Shown here one piece after another: positions 1-14,110 of a stretch of DNA of 64,000 bases. A program made the translations under genes and the position numbers. The notes under the pieces are model-generated. The model saw only the letters and a list, made by a program, of their open reading frames with translations, was not told where the DNA came from and did no database searches. Each line of letters begins with the position of its first letter. The stretch's first letter is position 1. The DNA lies in assembly GCF_020740795.1 (NCBI RefSeq), contig NC_067287.1, forward strand, positions 11,671,501 to 11,735,500. Reading direction: 5' to 3'. Origin of the DNA: Apus apus. Lineage: Eukaryota > Chordata > Aves > Apodiformes > Apodidae.

Positions 1-3000
1 ACATTCACTTAATCACATTCCAGATGGAAAGAGATAGTTTAAACCTCTTCTGCCACTTCCTCAAAACTGCATCTGACCACAATTCATGTTGTAACCTAGC
101 AAACGTATCCTCTTCAACAAAGCCATTTTACTTTTTCCCCCCCCCCTTCCACTTCACTCAAACTAGTTAACACTCCTCCAAGTAAAATCAGTCCTTGGCC
201 ACCCAATGATCTATCACACACCCTACTCTAGAAGGCTAGAAGATAATTTTATATTAATTACTTTTCAAAACCAGACCTCAGGACATCACAAACTGGGACT
301 GGAGCTTTGTCTACTTTGAAGACAAGCAACAATTTTTTTTTTGTCTTTCACTCAAGCACTAACTTCATCTTACTGACTTCCCAGGGACATCACTTTGTAC
401 CTTTTAGTTGCCACCCTAAGGATATACCAAGAGTCTCTATGAGGGACTGTGAGAGGAAAAGGCTCTGCAGCAGCCACACAGACCATCCCTCTGCCTGTGC
501 AACACACACCAGCTCCAGCACAGTTCCCCCTGCCCCTACAGTTAGCAGCATCCAAACTTTTGAGATCACACAGAAGACAAATGTTTCTGTTTTTGCAGAC
601 ATCTTCAGCTTTCAACTCCCCATGAAGCCCTTCCATTTGCAACGTTTCTATCAGCCTCCTACTAAAAATAATTCATTAACAGTCCTTTGCTTACATGCCC
701 ATCCCAATAGCATCCAAACACATTAAATGAAGAGCACTCAATTGAGCTGCTGTAGCATTTTTCCTTTCAAAGTTCTCCAGTCTCTTTACAAACACTGACT
801 AATGAATCAGGCAATATTTACCCAGTTGCCTGGAAAACAGATACACCTTTTTTAACAGCACAAAGTAACACATGAATCATTCACAAAGTGAGGAACAGAA
901 GCTGGGACTCTCAGCTCCTGTTAACATGGTGCCTTCCCAAACATGAGTCTCAAAATACCTGCCCGTGAGATGACTGATCCATCTGTCTGGAACACTCCAA
1001 AAATTTACCAACTTTCAATACTGTTCTCTACCCCTGCTACCAGTTAGCCTCAAGTCAGAAATGAAGCAGGCGGTATTACAGGGAGAAAATAAATAATTAA
1101 AGGTAGCAGAGAGTACTCTGTTCAAACTGACAGCAACAAAAAGTAGCTATCACACAGAAGACTGCATTTTACCAGGCATTACTAATTCAATATTCTGTCA
1201 TCTCTCACACCACTGTTCATTCAACATCAAAAGCCTCAGCAAGGACTTCCTAATTACAACATGGAAAGGCTAGAATAAAACATATTTCTGTCACATCACT
1301 TGTGGGTCTTTTATTCACAACTGAAATAGGTTTAATTACATACAGAGCCACATACACTATCTCAGCACACAGGAGCAAACACTGACCACTTCAATGCTGC
1401 AAGCAATACTCGCACTACCCCTTCATCTCTAGCAGGAGGTGCCTATTTGCCTGTGCAAATTGATTGAAATCTCCCATGAATGAGGACCTTTTCTGCAATA
1501 CTGCATGCAGAGGTGTCCCTGGGCGTGCTGGGCTGACTGTGGCCCTGCTGGACTCACCGTGGCCCTGCTCCAGCACGACACACAACAGGAGTGAGCCTAA
1601 CTGTGCAGGAATGGCAGGTACCTGGCACTTCCCAGCCTTACCTCTCCTAAGCCCAGGCACTCTGGGGACCTTTGCTATCCTGTTGCAAAGGGACAAATGA
1701 AGTGGCAACATCTATTTCACACTAACAGTTTCAGCAAGAAACCAAGTGTTTCCTCACACTATGCTGAAAAACCAACCTCCCTGGTCTCCCTGCAACTACT
1801 CAACCTAGAACTGAAAACTCCAGTCTAACCTTTGCCTCTTATCACAGACTTAACAAAGCCAAGGCCAAGGAGCCAGTTACACATAAGTCAGCAATTCAGG
1901 CAGCCTGCCTCCAGCTGCAAACCTGCACACTCCTCTCAGCTGTATGAAATAAAGAACATAACTGCTGATACTTCATAATGATTTCCATCAGTGGAGCAAT
2001 ATGTTCTTGTTTTTTTCCTGAAAATGAGGGGAAGAAGTGGACTGACAAGTAACAAAAAAAGCACTGCCAATAAAGAAAAAGACTGCCATCATCGCCACAG
2101 GAAAGCAAGAGACACAAACCACAACTCTGCGTGTATGCCAGCCTTGCCAATGCTTGGATCTGAAGGCAAAGAAGTCCGCTGCAGTGGGATGTAAAGATGA
2201 AAGCCAAAATTCCCTGCTAAACACTGCTGCCAAACAAGCCATTTCTTGTCAATATTTGTAAAACAAATTGAGCCTGTGCTGTAAATACCCCTGCATCTGT
2301 GTGCTGTTTGTTTCCGCACGAAGACTTGCAAATAAGCTCCACAGCATACTTACACTGGGAGAACAGCCTGAGCAACTCTGGTAGGACTCAGCTGTTCAGG
2401 CCCTACAAGTGGCCCTTTGTGACTGGTGACAGACAGCACTACTGCAACCTCTCTCACATTATCACTGCAATGAGACAGGCAGCACTTTGCAGCCACCTGT
2501 ATACCCACCAAAAAAAAAAAAAGCAAAGGAAAAAAATCTTTCAAGGACAAAAATGTATTTAAAAGTTACCTCAACACTACAAGAATGAATTCAGAATTAT
2601 TTAAATGTTTAACAAGTAAAATTTTAACAGGCAAATCAACCAACCTCTTGGTTCAGGCGCAAACTATTTGTTCAGGTTTTGATTTTTTTTCATGCATCAA
2701 GACCTGCCCTGCCCCAAGCCAATCTTCCAGCACACCCTGCCCCATGAGACAAGCTCACAAACTCTGCTACGACATCCCTCTGCAGGAGGGAGGGATAGAA
2801 GAGACATCTCTGAAAAAAACCCAGCTACAGTTGGACAGATCATTATTTTTTCAGGTTCTCACCAAGTGAATGATCTGAAAGGAAGCACTGCTTGACCCTC
2901 AAAGACAGAGTTACAGCTATTGCCATGTTAACAGTACCCTGTTCTCCACCTGTCACGCAGCAAGTAGCCATGGTGGTGATAAAACTGGCGTGAAAGGAAA

Positions 3001-4928
3001 CTTCAGGAACCTAAATCTATTCCCACCTCTCCCTACCTCTTGCAGCATGCCCTTCACCACACTGCTTCACTCTCTGAGATTAACTCACCTTTCAATACAA
3101 ATGGGAAGCTTAACTTAAATATTTTCCCACCATGGTCAGAGGGAAGGCACAGCAAGCACCAAGCTTCCCAGGAAATGTATTAAAGCACTACCTGGAGGAG
3201 ACTTTAAAATACATTTCTTGCAAGTAACATTCATAAAAAAGTTTGGGTTAGATTACAACATTTGGAAAAGGAGAGCACATTAGGGTTTGATGAATTGAAG
3301 ATTGTTTTACAGCAAAAGCAAACAACACATTTCCCTCTCCGTCACCATCACTTACAAACTCAGGAGCAGAGACTGACCTGTTGAATTAAGCGCCAAAACT
3401 TCCCTGGATTTCAAACTGAAGTCCTAAACACTGAATCCTTCCTCCCCCAACCCAGAGCTAAAATAAATCCTGGAGATGGTTATTGCTTCACTGTATGACA
3501 GTAGCATTTTGAAGGGCCAGATGAACAGCCTTATCATTCCAGCAGCTGTACATACATGCCATGTGCACACATACAGTAAGCATTAAGACACAAAAAGGTA
3601 GCATGACCCATGGTCACAGAGGGGGCTGATTCAAGACTAAAGCCAAAAAGCTGGCCCAGTAACCTATTAGCTAGCCATCATTACTGACAAACAAAAATTG
3701 TCTATCCATGCTTTTGTTAGAAGATTGTATTTTCTCCATGCAATCTTCTCCTCGTTGTGGTCAATACAATTTATTCACTGGCTTTTCAGCAGGTGGGAAC
3801 TAGCACAGGCCTCACCTGCAGCCAGGAGTAGTCCTGCTTTCTGCCAGCAGATGACTTAGAACACTGCACCCATCAGCTGAGCAGAGATGAAGGTGTTGGA
3901 TGAGCCCAAGAGAATGCAAACAGAAAGCAGAAGCTGAGGACATCACAGGAAATATACCTGTCTGGTGTTAGGGGAAGTGCAAGACAAGTTAACCAACAAC
4001 AAAAGCACAGTAACTTTGATTTACCACAGCTTTATTCTAGGTCACTGCTTGATGGATAGAAGTATATCTTAAAGTATAACTTAAAGGGAGCCATACGATT
4101 TTTCAGAGCTGACTTAGATCTGTGCACAGCATACAATTTGTTCATACCATGGCAATCTACCCAAACACACAGGTAGGCAGCAAGCTGCTCCTCTGCAGAA
4201 CAGAAAGGGGAATTTGCCACCCGCAGGTAAAGTTCTAGAAGCTGCAGATGCAGAGAGGCACAGTGATACACAAGCTAAAACCACAGGCAATGTGTTATCG
4301 AGAAGAACCACAGTGGAAGCTTTCACATCTGCAAACCAGAAAGTACACACCTGTTCACTTCTCCCCACACAAGCAACCAGTTACAAAAACAAGTTACCCT
4401 GGCTTCATGTTAAAAATTGTCGTGAACCTAAAAAGCAGAGAGAAATTTCTTTAAAAGAAAGCACATTTTATTAAGAAACACAAATAAGTGGATGCTTCAG
4501 AACCAAGCAAACAGCCCTACTGCTTGTGCAACACTTGCTGTCAGTGCAGAGTTGCCTTGCCCGCCAGCTGAGGCACAACATATGGGATTCCTCATCCCCC
4601 AGCTTATGGGAAAGCTGGAGTAGTCAGAGTTTCCATGCTACACTTCCCCCATGAAAGGCAATACCAGCTGAGGTCTCCAGCTTCAGGCTGAAAAACATAC
4701 TGCCAGAGAAGCGACAACAGCCATAAGGAAAAAAACACTCCCCATCACTGGTCCGAAGGAAGAGAGGATGGTAAGATGTGGGGTCCCTACAGCTATGGAG
4801 AAACCGCACGGAGTGATGTGGGTTCAGTTACAGGCAAAAAGTTTTTGAGCCATCAAAATAGCTAAAGCAGCAACAAAAGCCAAGAGAAGGAAAAGGAAAA
4901 AGGAGGAGAAAAACAGCAGGACACATAC
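1..4928 (-). other. PDIA5: PDIA5 intron 3 (partial)
   Basis: Non-coding. The sequence is AT-rich with short A/T runs (for example A-rich at 2510-2540) and no open frame with recognisable similarity on either strand. Given the exon 3 donor at 4928, it is the start of intron 3, running out of the window at position 1. I see no strong repeat in it. A weak MIR-like stretch near 3610-3660 is not good enough to call. Confidence 0.75.
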
Positions 4929-5016
4929 CCACAGTCGATCCAGCTTATAGTACCTCGTCCTTTCACCTCCTGAGCCACACTGGACAATAACCTGAGTGAA
5001 CTTTCTGCAGCAGCAG
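4929..5016 (-). CDS. PDIA5: PDIA5 coding exon 3
   Basis: The 88-base exon completes an alanine codon with the last base of exon 2 and reads AAAESSLRLLSSVAQEVKG then RGTISWIDCG. The mammalian protein has VAAENHLRLLSTVAQAVKG then QGTICWVDCG at this point. The acceptor is ttgttttccag and the donor GTATGT (4928-4923). It ends after two bases of a glycine codon. A longer minus-strand open frame over the same bases (4824-5087) is in a different frame and is not coding. The exon continues the N-terminal non-catalytic domain. I searched the sequence from here to position 1 by eye for the next exon (mammalian DAESRKLCKKMKVD) and did not find it, so the rest of the gene is probably outside the window. 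Confidence 0.93.
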
Positions 5017-7749
5017 CTGGAAAACAAAATAAAATAATAATAAAAATAAATCAACAACAGCATTATTACTCCACATCTAAAACACACAACAATGCATTCC
5101 TTTGTTCTGAAGCATTGGAAGAACCTTTTGTCTCATCTGAAGAAACCAGTATGACAGGGATCAGTAAAATCTTCTGTAAACTAGAAGGAATGCTGGCTGC
5201 AGCTGAAGTTTTCCTCCAGGCACAGTCTCAGACCTACATTTACAGAGCTATACTGTGTCCTCTCCAGCAAAACAGCTTCCATCCCAACACTGCCTTTTTC
5301 CTGTGGCTGGGCATTAGCCAGTTTGCATCACTGCCTGTTAATTAGAGCAACCTTACTTAGAACCTTCATCAGCGGTAAGGGCAAGCCATTCAGCATCTCT
5401 GCCTGCCTCAGTTCTATCCCTGCCATACACAGAAAATAACCCAAACCAACAGTTTTGAGGAGATCAAAACTATTAGCAGAAAGCACCCAGAAAAGGTCCT
5501 TCCAAGAACTGGCTGTGTTATAAATATGAAATTGATATTTTTATAATGCCATGCCACATGTAGATTTTGGAAAACACTTCCATTCCAAAAGTCTTACAAA
5601 TGATATTAAAAATAAAAAACAGAAAACAAATGGGACAAGAGATCAGGAGTGAAAAATATCAAGTATCAATACCCAAAAAAATCTAACACACTCTTTCCTG
5701 CCTCACTAAACAGAAAACAGAAACCTAGAGCCTCTAACAGATCTATTTAAACTGCTGCTGCTCCTCAGCTGCTTCAGCTAACTGAACAGAAGAACAGCTA
5801 TACTGGGTCAGATCAAATGACTCTATAGACCAGTATTCTCATCTCCAACATTTGAGAAAATTAAGGCCTATGTAGGTCTGAGTAGACAAATAGAGCCAGA
5901 GGGTAGCAACAGCTCCCTCAAATAATCTCTAAACCTCCCCAGTTTTTATCTCAATGATCTCTGGAGCCAGAAACAGCTTCTTTGTATTCCACAGACTTTG
6001 CTTGGGCCTGATGCCAACAGAGACGTCAGCCCACACACGGCAGCTCTCAATAAACTCTCCTAACCCAAAACTGATAAAGTGCAACTGCCACGTCTCTCCA
6101 GCACAGGTGTGTAGACATGTGGGGGAATTCTTCACATGTGCTTGAAGTGGAACAGTCTGACGAACACCCTTTAAAGGTAAGCATTCAGGACAGGACAGAC
6201 TTGTTCCAGAAGATCCACTAGTTGAGCAGCCCTGGTAGAATACACAGCCAGCAGGACAACCTGAGCGCCTCTGGAAACCAATGAATTTTCTGCATATGAT
6301 AGAAACACTTATCTAGTGGTTTTTTTTCTAGTTATCTACTTCTCAACTGAGAAGCAAAGCCTTTGTTCCAGCAGCATGATCAACTGGCCAACACCTTACT
6401 GCAGCAGGGGGATCAGTATCTGGGATAAGAATTGCACCTCCAAATTCCTACCTCTTTTTCCTTTTTCCCCTCTTTCTAGGTGACTGTTAGACAGGAAATC
6501 TCTAATCGTGCAAAGATCACTGTTCCAGGAAGAAACATTAATCCCACAGTCAGATCTGCATGCAATGCTTTAGACTGGTAAAGCTAACTAATTAAATAAC
6601 AAAAACAGAAAAAAGAAATCTCCACAACACACGTTTTGAACAATGCCCATAGGGCAATGATTATTTGATGAGTGTCAGAGCTGAAGTGTTCTGGCTGTGC
6701 TTCTAAAAATGAAAGCAACCATCACTTAAAAATATTAACCATAAAAAGAAAATTTTCCCTTTAAAAAGCAGAATAATACAGATGTCTTTTTTTATCTAAA
6801 GTGCTCCTTTCAAAATAAAAAAGCATTAAAAACTCTTTTATTACTTTCACTTTGAACCTATTACTACAAAACCATTTGGCCAAGTTCAAGTGCTCAACAT
6901 TCCCCACTAAGCAAAACACAAATATTTTCAAAAAATTAAGTCACATACATCATTTTAACTGTTCCAAAATAAGCACGTCTTTAGGAAACAAAGTTAATTA
7001 TCCCTGCACCTTCACATATTTGTCTGCCAAATTCTCACATTTTATTTCTTGTTGTCCAATGACTTCCACAAAAGCATGTCTGCACTTGTGTATGGGGCTT
7101 AAAGATTGTTCCTTCGTTTTACATTGTGTCACACAAAATAACACACCAAAACAAACAAGGCAAAAAGGGAAAAAAGGTACAGTGGGAACAAAACAGTGCA
7201 AAAGGAAGAGCTAACAGACAGGTAAAAGCAAGAGTCAACAGCCAGAAAGGAGAGCCTGAATGAGAGAAGACAGCAAAGAAATTCAAGGGCACAGACAGCA
7301 CGACATGATATGAGTCATTTCTCCCTCTTACAGAAGCAGCTTATTTTTTATTTGTATATTTTGTTGAAGTTGAAAGACAACCATGGGACACCCAAAGCTG
7401 TAAGAAGCAAAGATTGATTGACTTCAGTACTGTAACTATTCAATAAGCCTTTCAGTGTCACCAGGAAATCTAAACTTGCAAACTACTGTGATAAACACAC
7501 CAGAAAGCTCTGGCTGATAGCTATTACAAGCAGAGAGTTTTGGAGACAAAGCCAAAAGGACACTGGTCCTGGAGAAGCCCTCACAGCCACATAAAGCAAC
7601 ACTGAACAGAGAGCAAAACAGGGTGAAGAGCTTAGTCATCTGAGCATGGACACTGGTAACTCAACATGCACATAATGTTCAAATGCATACACCTTGCTCG
7701 GCACAAAGAGTTGTGACATCAGGAATAAAAAAAAAAAAGGAGGACTTAC
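5017..7749 (-). other. PDIA5: PDIA5 intron 2
   Basis: This 2733-base intron lies between the exon 2 donor and the exon 3 acceptor. It contains an old L3-like CR1 fragment near 5790-6005. The rest is AT-rich sequence with no gene signal. Confidence 0.9.
5790..6005 (-). mobile_element. Old L3/CR1-like LINE 3' fragment
   Basis: The stretch opens with CTATACTGGGTCAGATCAAA and continues with CCAGTATTCTCATCTCCAACA. This is the inverted 3' end typical of ancient amniote L3/CR1-like LINEs, whose sense strand ends in '...GACCCAGTATGG'. Divergence is high, so the left part (about 5900-6005) is only loosely similar. Minus orientation follows from the 3' end being at the low coordinate. Identified from memory of the repeat family, not by a search. 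Confidence 0.55.
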
Positions 7750-7876
7750 CAGATTTGGAATACAGCACTAGTACATTATTCCGTGTCCTGAGAAGCTTCT
7801 TAAAGTCCTTGTGGTCACTTATTTTTTCTATGAGTGGAGACAACTTCAATGAGTACACGAACACTGGCAAGAATGC
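7750..7876 (-). CDS. PDIA5: PDIA5 coding exon 2
   Basis: This exon encodes residues 25-66 plus one base. The translation contains LSPLIEKISDHKDFKKLL followed by RTRNNVLVLYSKS, nearly identical to the N-terminus of mammalian PDIA5 (SSLIERISDPKDLKKLL, RTRNNVLVLYSKS); this is the strongest gene identification in the window. The acceptor (tttctgtag, ending 7877) and donor (GTAAGT, 7749-7744) are consensus. At 127 bases it enters in phase 0 and leaves one base (G), which exon 3 completes as an alanine codon. It starts the N-terminal non-catalytic thioredoxin-like domain. The three CXXC domains of the family are encoded by later exons outside the window. Translation through the splice site would run into a short intronic tail, so only the exon interval is coding. 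Confidence 0.95.
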
Positions 7877-10800
7877 CTACAGAAACACAAAGCCAGAAAC
7901 ATTAGTAATAGCTTCCATACTGAGACAAACTGATCTGAAATTGCCTTGACCTTTTTTTATAATCTTGAGACATGCTGCCTTAAATAATCTATTAATTTGA
8001 TCAACAAGGGCTGTTGTTTGCTTTTTTTTAAAAAAAGGAAAAAAACACCATGCACGTGACTTATTGAACCTGAACCAATACCACTCCCAGGAAGCATCCT
8101 TAAGTGGAAAGATAAGACAAACACAACATTTAAGAAATATGGTTTTAGTTAAGAAGTCACACCCTTTAAAAGTTTGTTCCATAGTCAGATAATCAGATGA
8201 AAATTCTTGCATAAATTTAATATACTGCAACAAGAGATGCAGCAAGTTACCACTTCAAGAGCACTCATCTACAAACTCAATCAAGCACTTTGATATCCCA
8301 CAGAAGACACTGAGTGCCATGAAGCCCACACCGACATAAAGCAGATGAAGGAGATGAAAAACAGAATTTCCAAGTAATTCAGCATCCATATTACAACACC
8401 AACCACAACCCACTCCCAGTAGCCCTTCTAAAGTGGAATAGGGCTTATGTTTCTCACTGGCCATACAGTACCTCACACACTCACCAGTGCCTCTGCCACA
8501 ACATCCAAGTTTGGCTTCCACTGGCCATATGAAATGCACAGTGCTTAATCTCTCTGCATCTCAGGTCTGTATCTATGCAAAGAATTTTTTTTTGTCTTCC
8601 ATTGCATCTTTTGGTTTATTTAAATCATGACTGCTCCAAAGGAAAGTATGTCTTCCATCTTACCATGAAGTAAAACTCCTATCAAACTATGACCATAACC
8701 TCAGCTGGGCCTTTCAATACTCATTTGTACTGCAACAGTCTTCAATAATAAACTTATCCATCATGCTATGCTGCCTCCCTTCTGCACTGTACTGAATTCC
8801 TACTAATGAAATGATTGTGGGAAGCTTAGCTAGAGAATTATCTAGTTTACATTCACCTTACAGTAAAACCATAACACTTAATTGCTTGGCTAAAAGCTTT
8901 AGCTCATTTGCCTAACACACACAGGAGGTTCAATGTTTTCTTAATTACAGAACTAATTTTGATCATATCTCATTCCAACTGGTCTGGAAAATGTGTCCGG
9001 GGTAGATGTGAAGAATTAAGAGGCTGCTCTTCTTGCATCCCATGTATTACAGATTGCAGCATTCAAAACAAGGCACTAAGCCAATCCCAGTCAGAACACT
9101 CAGCCCCAGGCACTGTACTTCATTACATATTCAGCTATTTGCAAACACCATGTCACTGAGGCACAAAAACAAAAACTGCACCTATGAAACACAATTTTTA
9201 AGTGCCAGAAGTTTTTACATGCAGAAAGGCTGGGGGGGGGAGCTTTGGGATGCAAAGGGTAGAGGCTGAGCTGAAATGGGAGTCCTCCTCAAACGAACCT
9301 CAGGATATATTTCAGAATTTAGTCACTAGAAGATACACCTTTAACATAAAATATAAAAGCATGACAGGCCACATAGGCTTAGAGTGAACAAAGTTATCCC
9401 ACTCTGCAGGCAGGTTTCCCACTACCAAGCCCTCCTGACCAAGTGATCCAACTGTGAGGCAGGAAAAAGCACATGTGCAAGTCAGCCCTTACCTTCAGCA
9501 TAAACATCCTTGATGCTTTAATTCAACCAAGAGACTTGCATTCTTCTCAATCCAGATGTCCAGAGCACAGCCTTCCTACTTTAGGCTGAGGCATGTGAAT
9601 CATTTGTGATTTTTCTGAGATAAATATATGGCGTTGCCAATCAAAGGAGACAAATATAGTTGTGCTAAGTGGGGTGACACAAACATGCAAATTCCTGCTC
9701 AAAGCTCATTGCAATCAAGAGGCTGTAGAGGAGGGATTAATCTAACCTTGAATTATGAGCAGATCTCTTTAATCCTAGGGTTTTTTTAATTTTTCCTTCA
9801 CCTCAACTTTTTTAAGTATCCAAAGTGCCCTAATGTCTTGAGTTTCAGAGGCCAAACCTAAATTTAATTGTAACTAAGGCTGAACACAGCAGGAAAAAGT
9901 GAAACTACAGGTTGCTTTTAGAAGCTTTCCTCATTTAAAAAACTGGACTCAAATAAGAATATTCTACTCTATGAACTCACTGCCAAAAAGAAAGAATGGG
10001 ACTGAAAAAAGAGACAAAGGCCACTTTCAACATGACACCAAATGGTATTATGCATTCTGTTTAAAGCATCTGTACAGTTTTACCAATAGCTTGGAAACAT
10101 GTGTACTTTATGTCTTTTCCAGATGGAAAGGCTGTTTAGCCAATTCCACTGAATTTTTTTCTCTTTTCCTTATAATGGCAGATTTATAAACCTCTTGAAA
10201 AAATTGATTCTGGAGACAGTGACAGCTCTAACTGCTGCCTTGTCAGTGTTGCCACTAACAGAAAACTCACTGTGCTGGTGGAACAGCAGGCGCTTGGAGG
10301 GAGAGGCACGTCAGGTTGCATAAATCCCACTGCTACTTCGCCCAGTTCCTCCCTGGGTATCAAATCAATATGTTGCTAATTTTCCTGCAGTTTTACTACA
10401 GCAGCTCTCTCCGATCTTATGGTTTATACCAAAATCCACTGGGAAAGGCACTGTGCACACAAGAGCACTAGTCAGCCCTGCCAAATAAATCATCATCTCC
10501 CTTTAATTAAGATTAATGTTGCAGCCTTTCCTGGTTATAAAACGCAAAAATTCCAAGCTGAAGGCATTGAGTTGGACAGAAACACCCTGCCAGCACATCT
10601 ACAGAAGCTGCAGCAATGCTGGGAGGTTATCACTGCGCTAAAAAGTTCACCACCTTCCAATACATATTTGCACTACATGGTGTTTGCAAACTGATAAGAA
10701 TAAAATAGTTCCACACTCTCCAGCTTTCCTGCATTGAAATGAATGAAGACCCTTCCCAGGAATAAACGAGAAGCCGGTTTATCGTTAAACCTCCAAAGAA

Positions 10801-13800
10801 CCTCAGCCTTTGCTTTCAGCTCCACTGAAGACAAGTGACGCTGAGCAGTCATTGTGACCCAATGCCAGTCCCAGCCACTGAGCTGCTTTGCCCTGCTCCA
10901 GAGCAAACCTGGTCATGCCTGTACGAGCAGCTATAGCATCACCAGGGCTACATCCAATAGGAAACAGCATGGAATTAAGAGGATGGGAAAAGAAAATCCT
11001 ATGGAAGCTGTTGCATACTCTTCATGAAAACCAGGCTCATATTCCTGCATAGCCCACAGGCAAAGCAGCAGCAATGACAAAGCTCATTTGCATGTACTGT
11101 GCTATATGACTTTAATTATGAGATATGACTCAGGCAGATTTACTCCAGATATCTTGCAGGACAGCTCTGTCTGATCAAGCATGCTGCTTCTGGTTTTTAA
11201 ATCCAGGGCACAAGAGAAGAAGAGCTCATATTAAAAAAAAGAAGAGTTCAAGAAGAGTGATGGTCCCTCCTGGTCAGGAAGCCGCTTTTCACACGAGTCA
11301 GGAAGTGCTGCATTCACACATATGGAGCTCTATAAATAAAAAACAAGCTAAACTCTCTTGTCACTTGAGCATCCAAAAGCTTTAAAATCTATTCCCAGCT
11401 ACCACTGTAAAGTTAAGAAATCACTGCGAACATTTTTCTCCAGAAGCTGCCTACCTATTAAAGTAGAAGGCACATTAGGACCAACAAACACAACATTTGT
11501 GCCACCCCTGCCCTGTGACAGTTGTGCTGACAAGAAATTGTATTAAAACTGAGGGACGGTATATTTTATTTCATGCTGTGTTTGCACAGTACCTAGCATA
11601 ATGGGTCCTCCTCCATGGCTGGCTTAGTAAGCTGGAAGCAAAACAACAGTCACCTGGTAGCCTCAGATGCTAGAAACTTTGGTGGAGACCTTCAGAAAAA
11701 AAGCAGACTACACATGGTAGACTATGAAATGCAAATCTGGTAGCACTTCTAGTCTGCAGATTTTCCCCAGCTCAAGATCTCTGAATTTATTTTCACATTT
11801 TTTTTATGGTGTAGGTCGCACATCAGTCGTGTGCTGATAGTGTCTGATCTAAGATGCATGAAGGATTCTCAAGTAAAACATAAATTAACCCAAACCCTCA
11901 AGACAGTCAATTCAAAACTGCTGAGAGACACTGCTATTCAAGCGCAAGGTACAAAAACATGTTCTAGCTCTGCCTCTGCTCTTCAAATCAAAATATGTAT
12001 TTAAATACATAATCTTGCAAGCTAGGTGGAAGAAGTCTAATCAGTCAAAAAGGTTTAAATTTTCCTTTATTTTCCCCACTCTCCAGCAATTCCTTACAGA
12101 GCTGCTGAACATACTGAAGTGCTAAAGAGCAGCAAGACATTCCACAACCCCACTCCCTCAGAACTGGCACCCAAGAAACACACGAGCTTTCTGAAAACCC
12201 AGAGGCAAAGAGAGTTACAGACAAATAACTATTTGCTAATTATACTTCCAGGACTGAAAAGTGTGGTCAACCCTCAGGCTGTGTTTTCTCAAAATCATCA
12301 AGGATCTGAGAAAGAAGACTATTTTTCTAGTTTTTAGTCTTCTCTGAATCTCATGTCAGAAAGAAAAAGAGAAAAAAAGGAATAATCTTCAAGCAGCTAC
12401 AATAATGTATTTTCAATTTTACATTTATTATTCAAATTAAATGTGATAAATGCTTAACTGCTGTTTCCCCAGAACCCAGCTCAATTTAGGAGTCGTTCCC
12501 CACAAAAGCTTACCGACAGCATGTTCTTTTGCTAAGGATAAGCAGCATGTCTGGAGAGTATTTTTTTTATTTATCTATTTTAAATCGAGTGATGATTTAA
12601 AAAACAAGAAAATACAAATTAAAATTAAACAAGGAGGAACTATCAGAGGAGTAGCACTGTACACTGGACAGAAAAACTATTTCCTATTTCTTCTATTCCA
12701 AGCTCCAGAGCATGAAAAAATTTTATTTCCCTAGACACAAATTAAGCATTAAAAAATATAAATTGATGTGTGGCTGAAAGAGTCCTTAGATGCCTGAATC
12801 CATAAGTCAACATACAATTTTTATGCACACACTAACACATGTATAATTAGGTAGACATATTTGCACACTATTATTCACCAAGAATAGCTGGGGCTGACAT
12901 GAACAGCACTGATTCCAGCACAACTGCTGCTTGGCAGGGATGCAATCTTACACTTGGCCACAGTTTCAAAAGCCCAGGTTTCAGCAAGACGTTGGCTTTG
13001 ATTTCTGTCTTCGCTTAACCGCCCACTGATGTCATTCTCATTTTGGGACAACAGTGTTTATCCCACTGTAAATATGATCAACAAGCGACCTTGTACATAT
13101 GAAACAGATTGTGTCTGACAAGGCATTTTATGGGAATCTAGCTAAAGAGCAAACCGCCTTCAAAATTCCAATGGAGATGAGTGAATTTAATTTCATAGCT
13201 AATTTCTTTTTGAGGGGACTAGATGACATTCTAAACAAGGGTCTCCCCTGCTATATTAAAAAAGGGGAGTGGGGAATGAAACACAACAAAGGCAAGAAAT
13301 CTCAAGAAGAAGTCCATATCTCACCTTTCCTTTTCTACTCAGTTCCCAAAATGAACCCTGTGGTGGAGTGCACACTTAACTTCAGAAGGTGGATTTGAAG
13401 GAACTACTGCAGTGAAGGAGGCTTCTAAACCTGCAGATCAGCCAGTGACACGGCCAGGTCCTGGGGTGCAGGCAGTGTGTGTATACGGAAAATACCAAGC
13501 CGAAGTCATCTCCAGGCAAGCACAAGAGAGAAACAGATCTGTTGCTCCTCTCCCCTCAATTTGTTCTCACTTAAAATACAAGATGTTCAGGTCCAAAGCC
13601 CCCTTGTTTACAAGAATCACAGTTTGACTGCAGATGTTTTATCTTCCTTGTTCATCATACAAACCACTCTTGACCTTGTGCAATAATTGCTTGCTTTTCA
13701 CTCACAAGCCCTCCCTCTGCTGCTATTTACATTCAGGGTTGTGCTGCTTTGATCACTGAGCCATTTGTAACAAATGCCTTCCAAGATGGATAGTGATAAG

Positions 13801-14057
13801 TAGGACAGTCCCCAGTTTTCATTCATGATTAATATCCAAAATAGCTGTAAAAACGTTTTAATCACAGTGGATCAGGGGAGACAGGTTATCTCTGTCACCC
13901 AAAAGTACCTCAAGGAAGCCTGCTAAGAATTTATTAGGTGAATGAGGGGGAGAAAATAAAGGGTAGCACTTGGGTCTCAGGCTTCCAGGAGTCACAGCTG
14001 AAGTAGCCCCTGCAATCCAGCTGGGACTGCAACAAGATCTTCTCCCAAACACATCTG

Positions 14058-14110
14058 CAGGGGTTCCCAAACTGCAACCTGCTGAGCACCCCCAGCTCAG
14101 AGGCTGCAGC
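14058..14110 (+). mobile_element. Possible hAT-type DNA transposon end (relic)
   Basis: CAGGGGTTCCCAAACTGCAA followed by CTGCTGAGCACCCCC resembles the terminal inverted repeat of vertebrate hAT (Charlie-like) elements, typically CAGGGGTTCCCAAACTTTTT...GACCCCC. No opposite terminus or 8-bp target duplication was found, so this is a weak call. Confidence 0.3.

Noticed and set aside
4824..5087. 87-codon minus-strand open frame covering PDIA5 exon 3
   Set aside because: It is in a different reading frame from the phase-consistent PDIA5 translation and includes intron sequence on both sides.
8255..8539. 94-codon minus-strand open frame just upstream of PDIA5 exon 2
   Set aside because: It is in intron 1, its Cys/Gly/Leu-rich peptide has no PDIA5 similarity, and exon 1 already joins exon 2 in phase without it.
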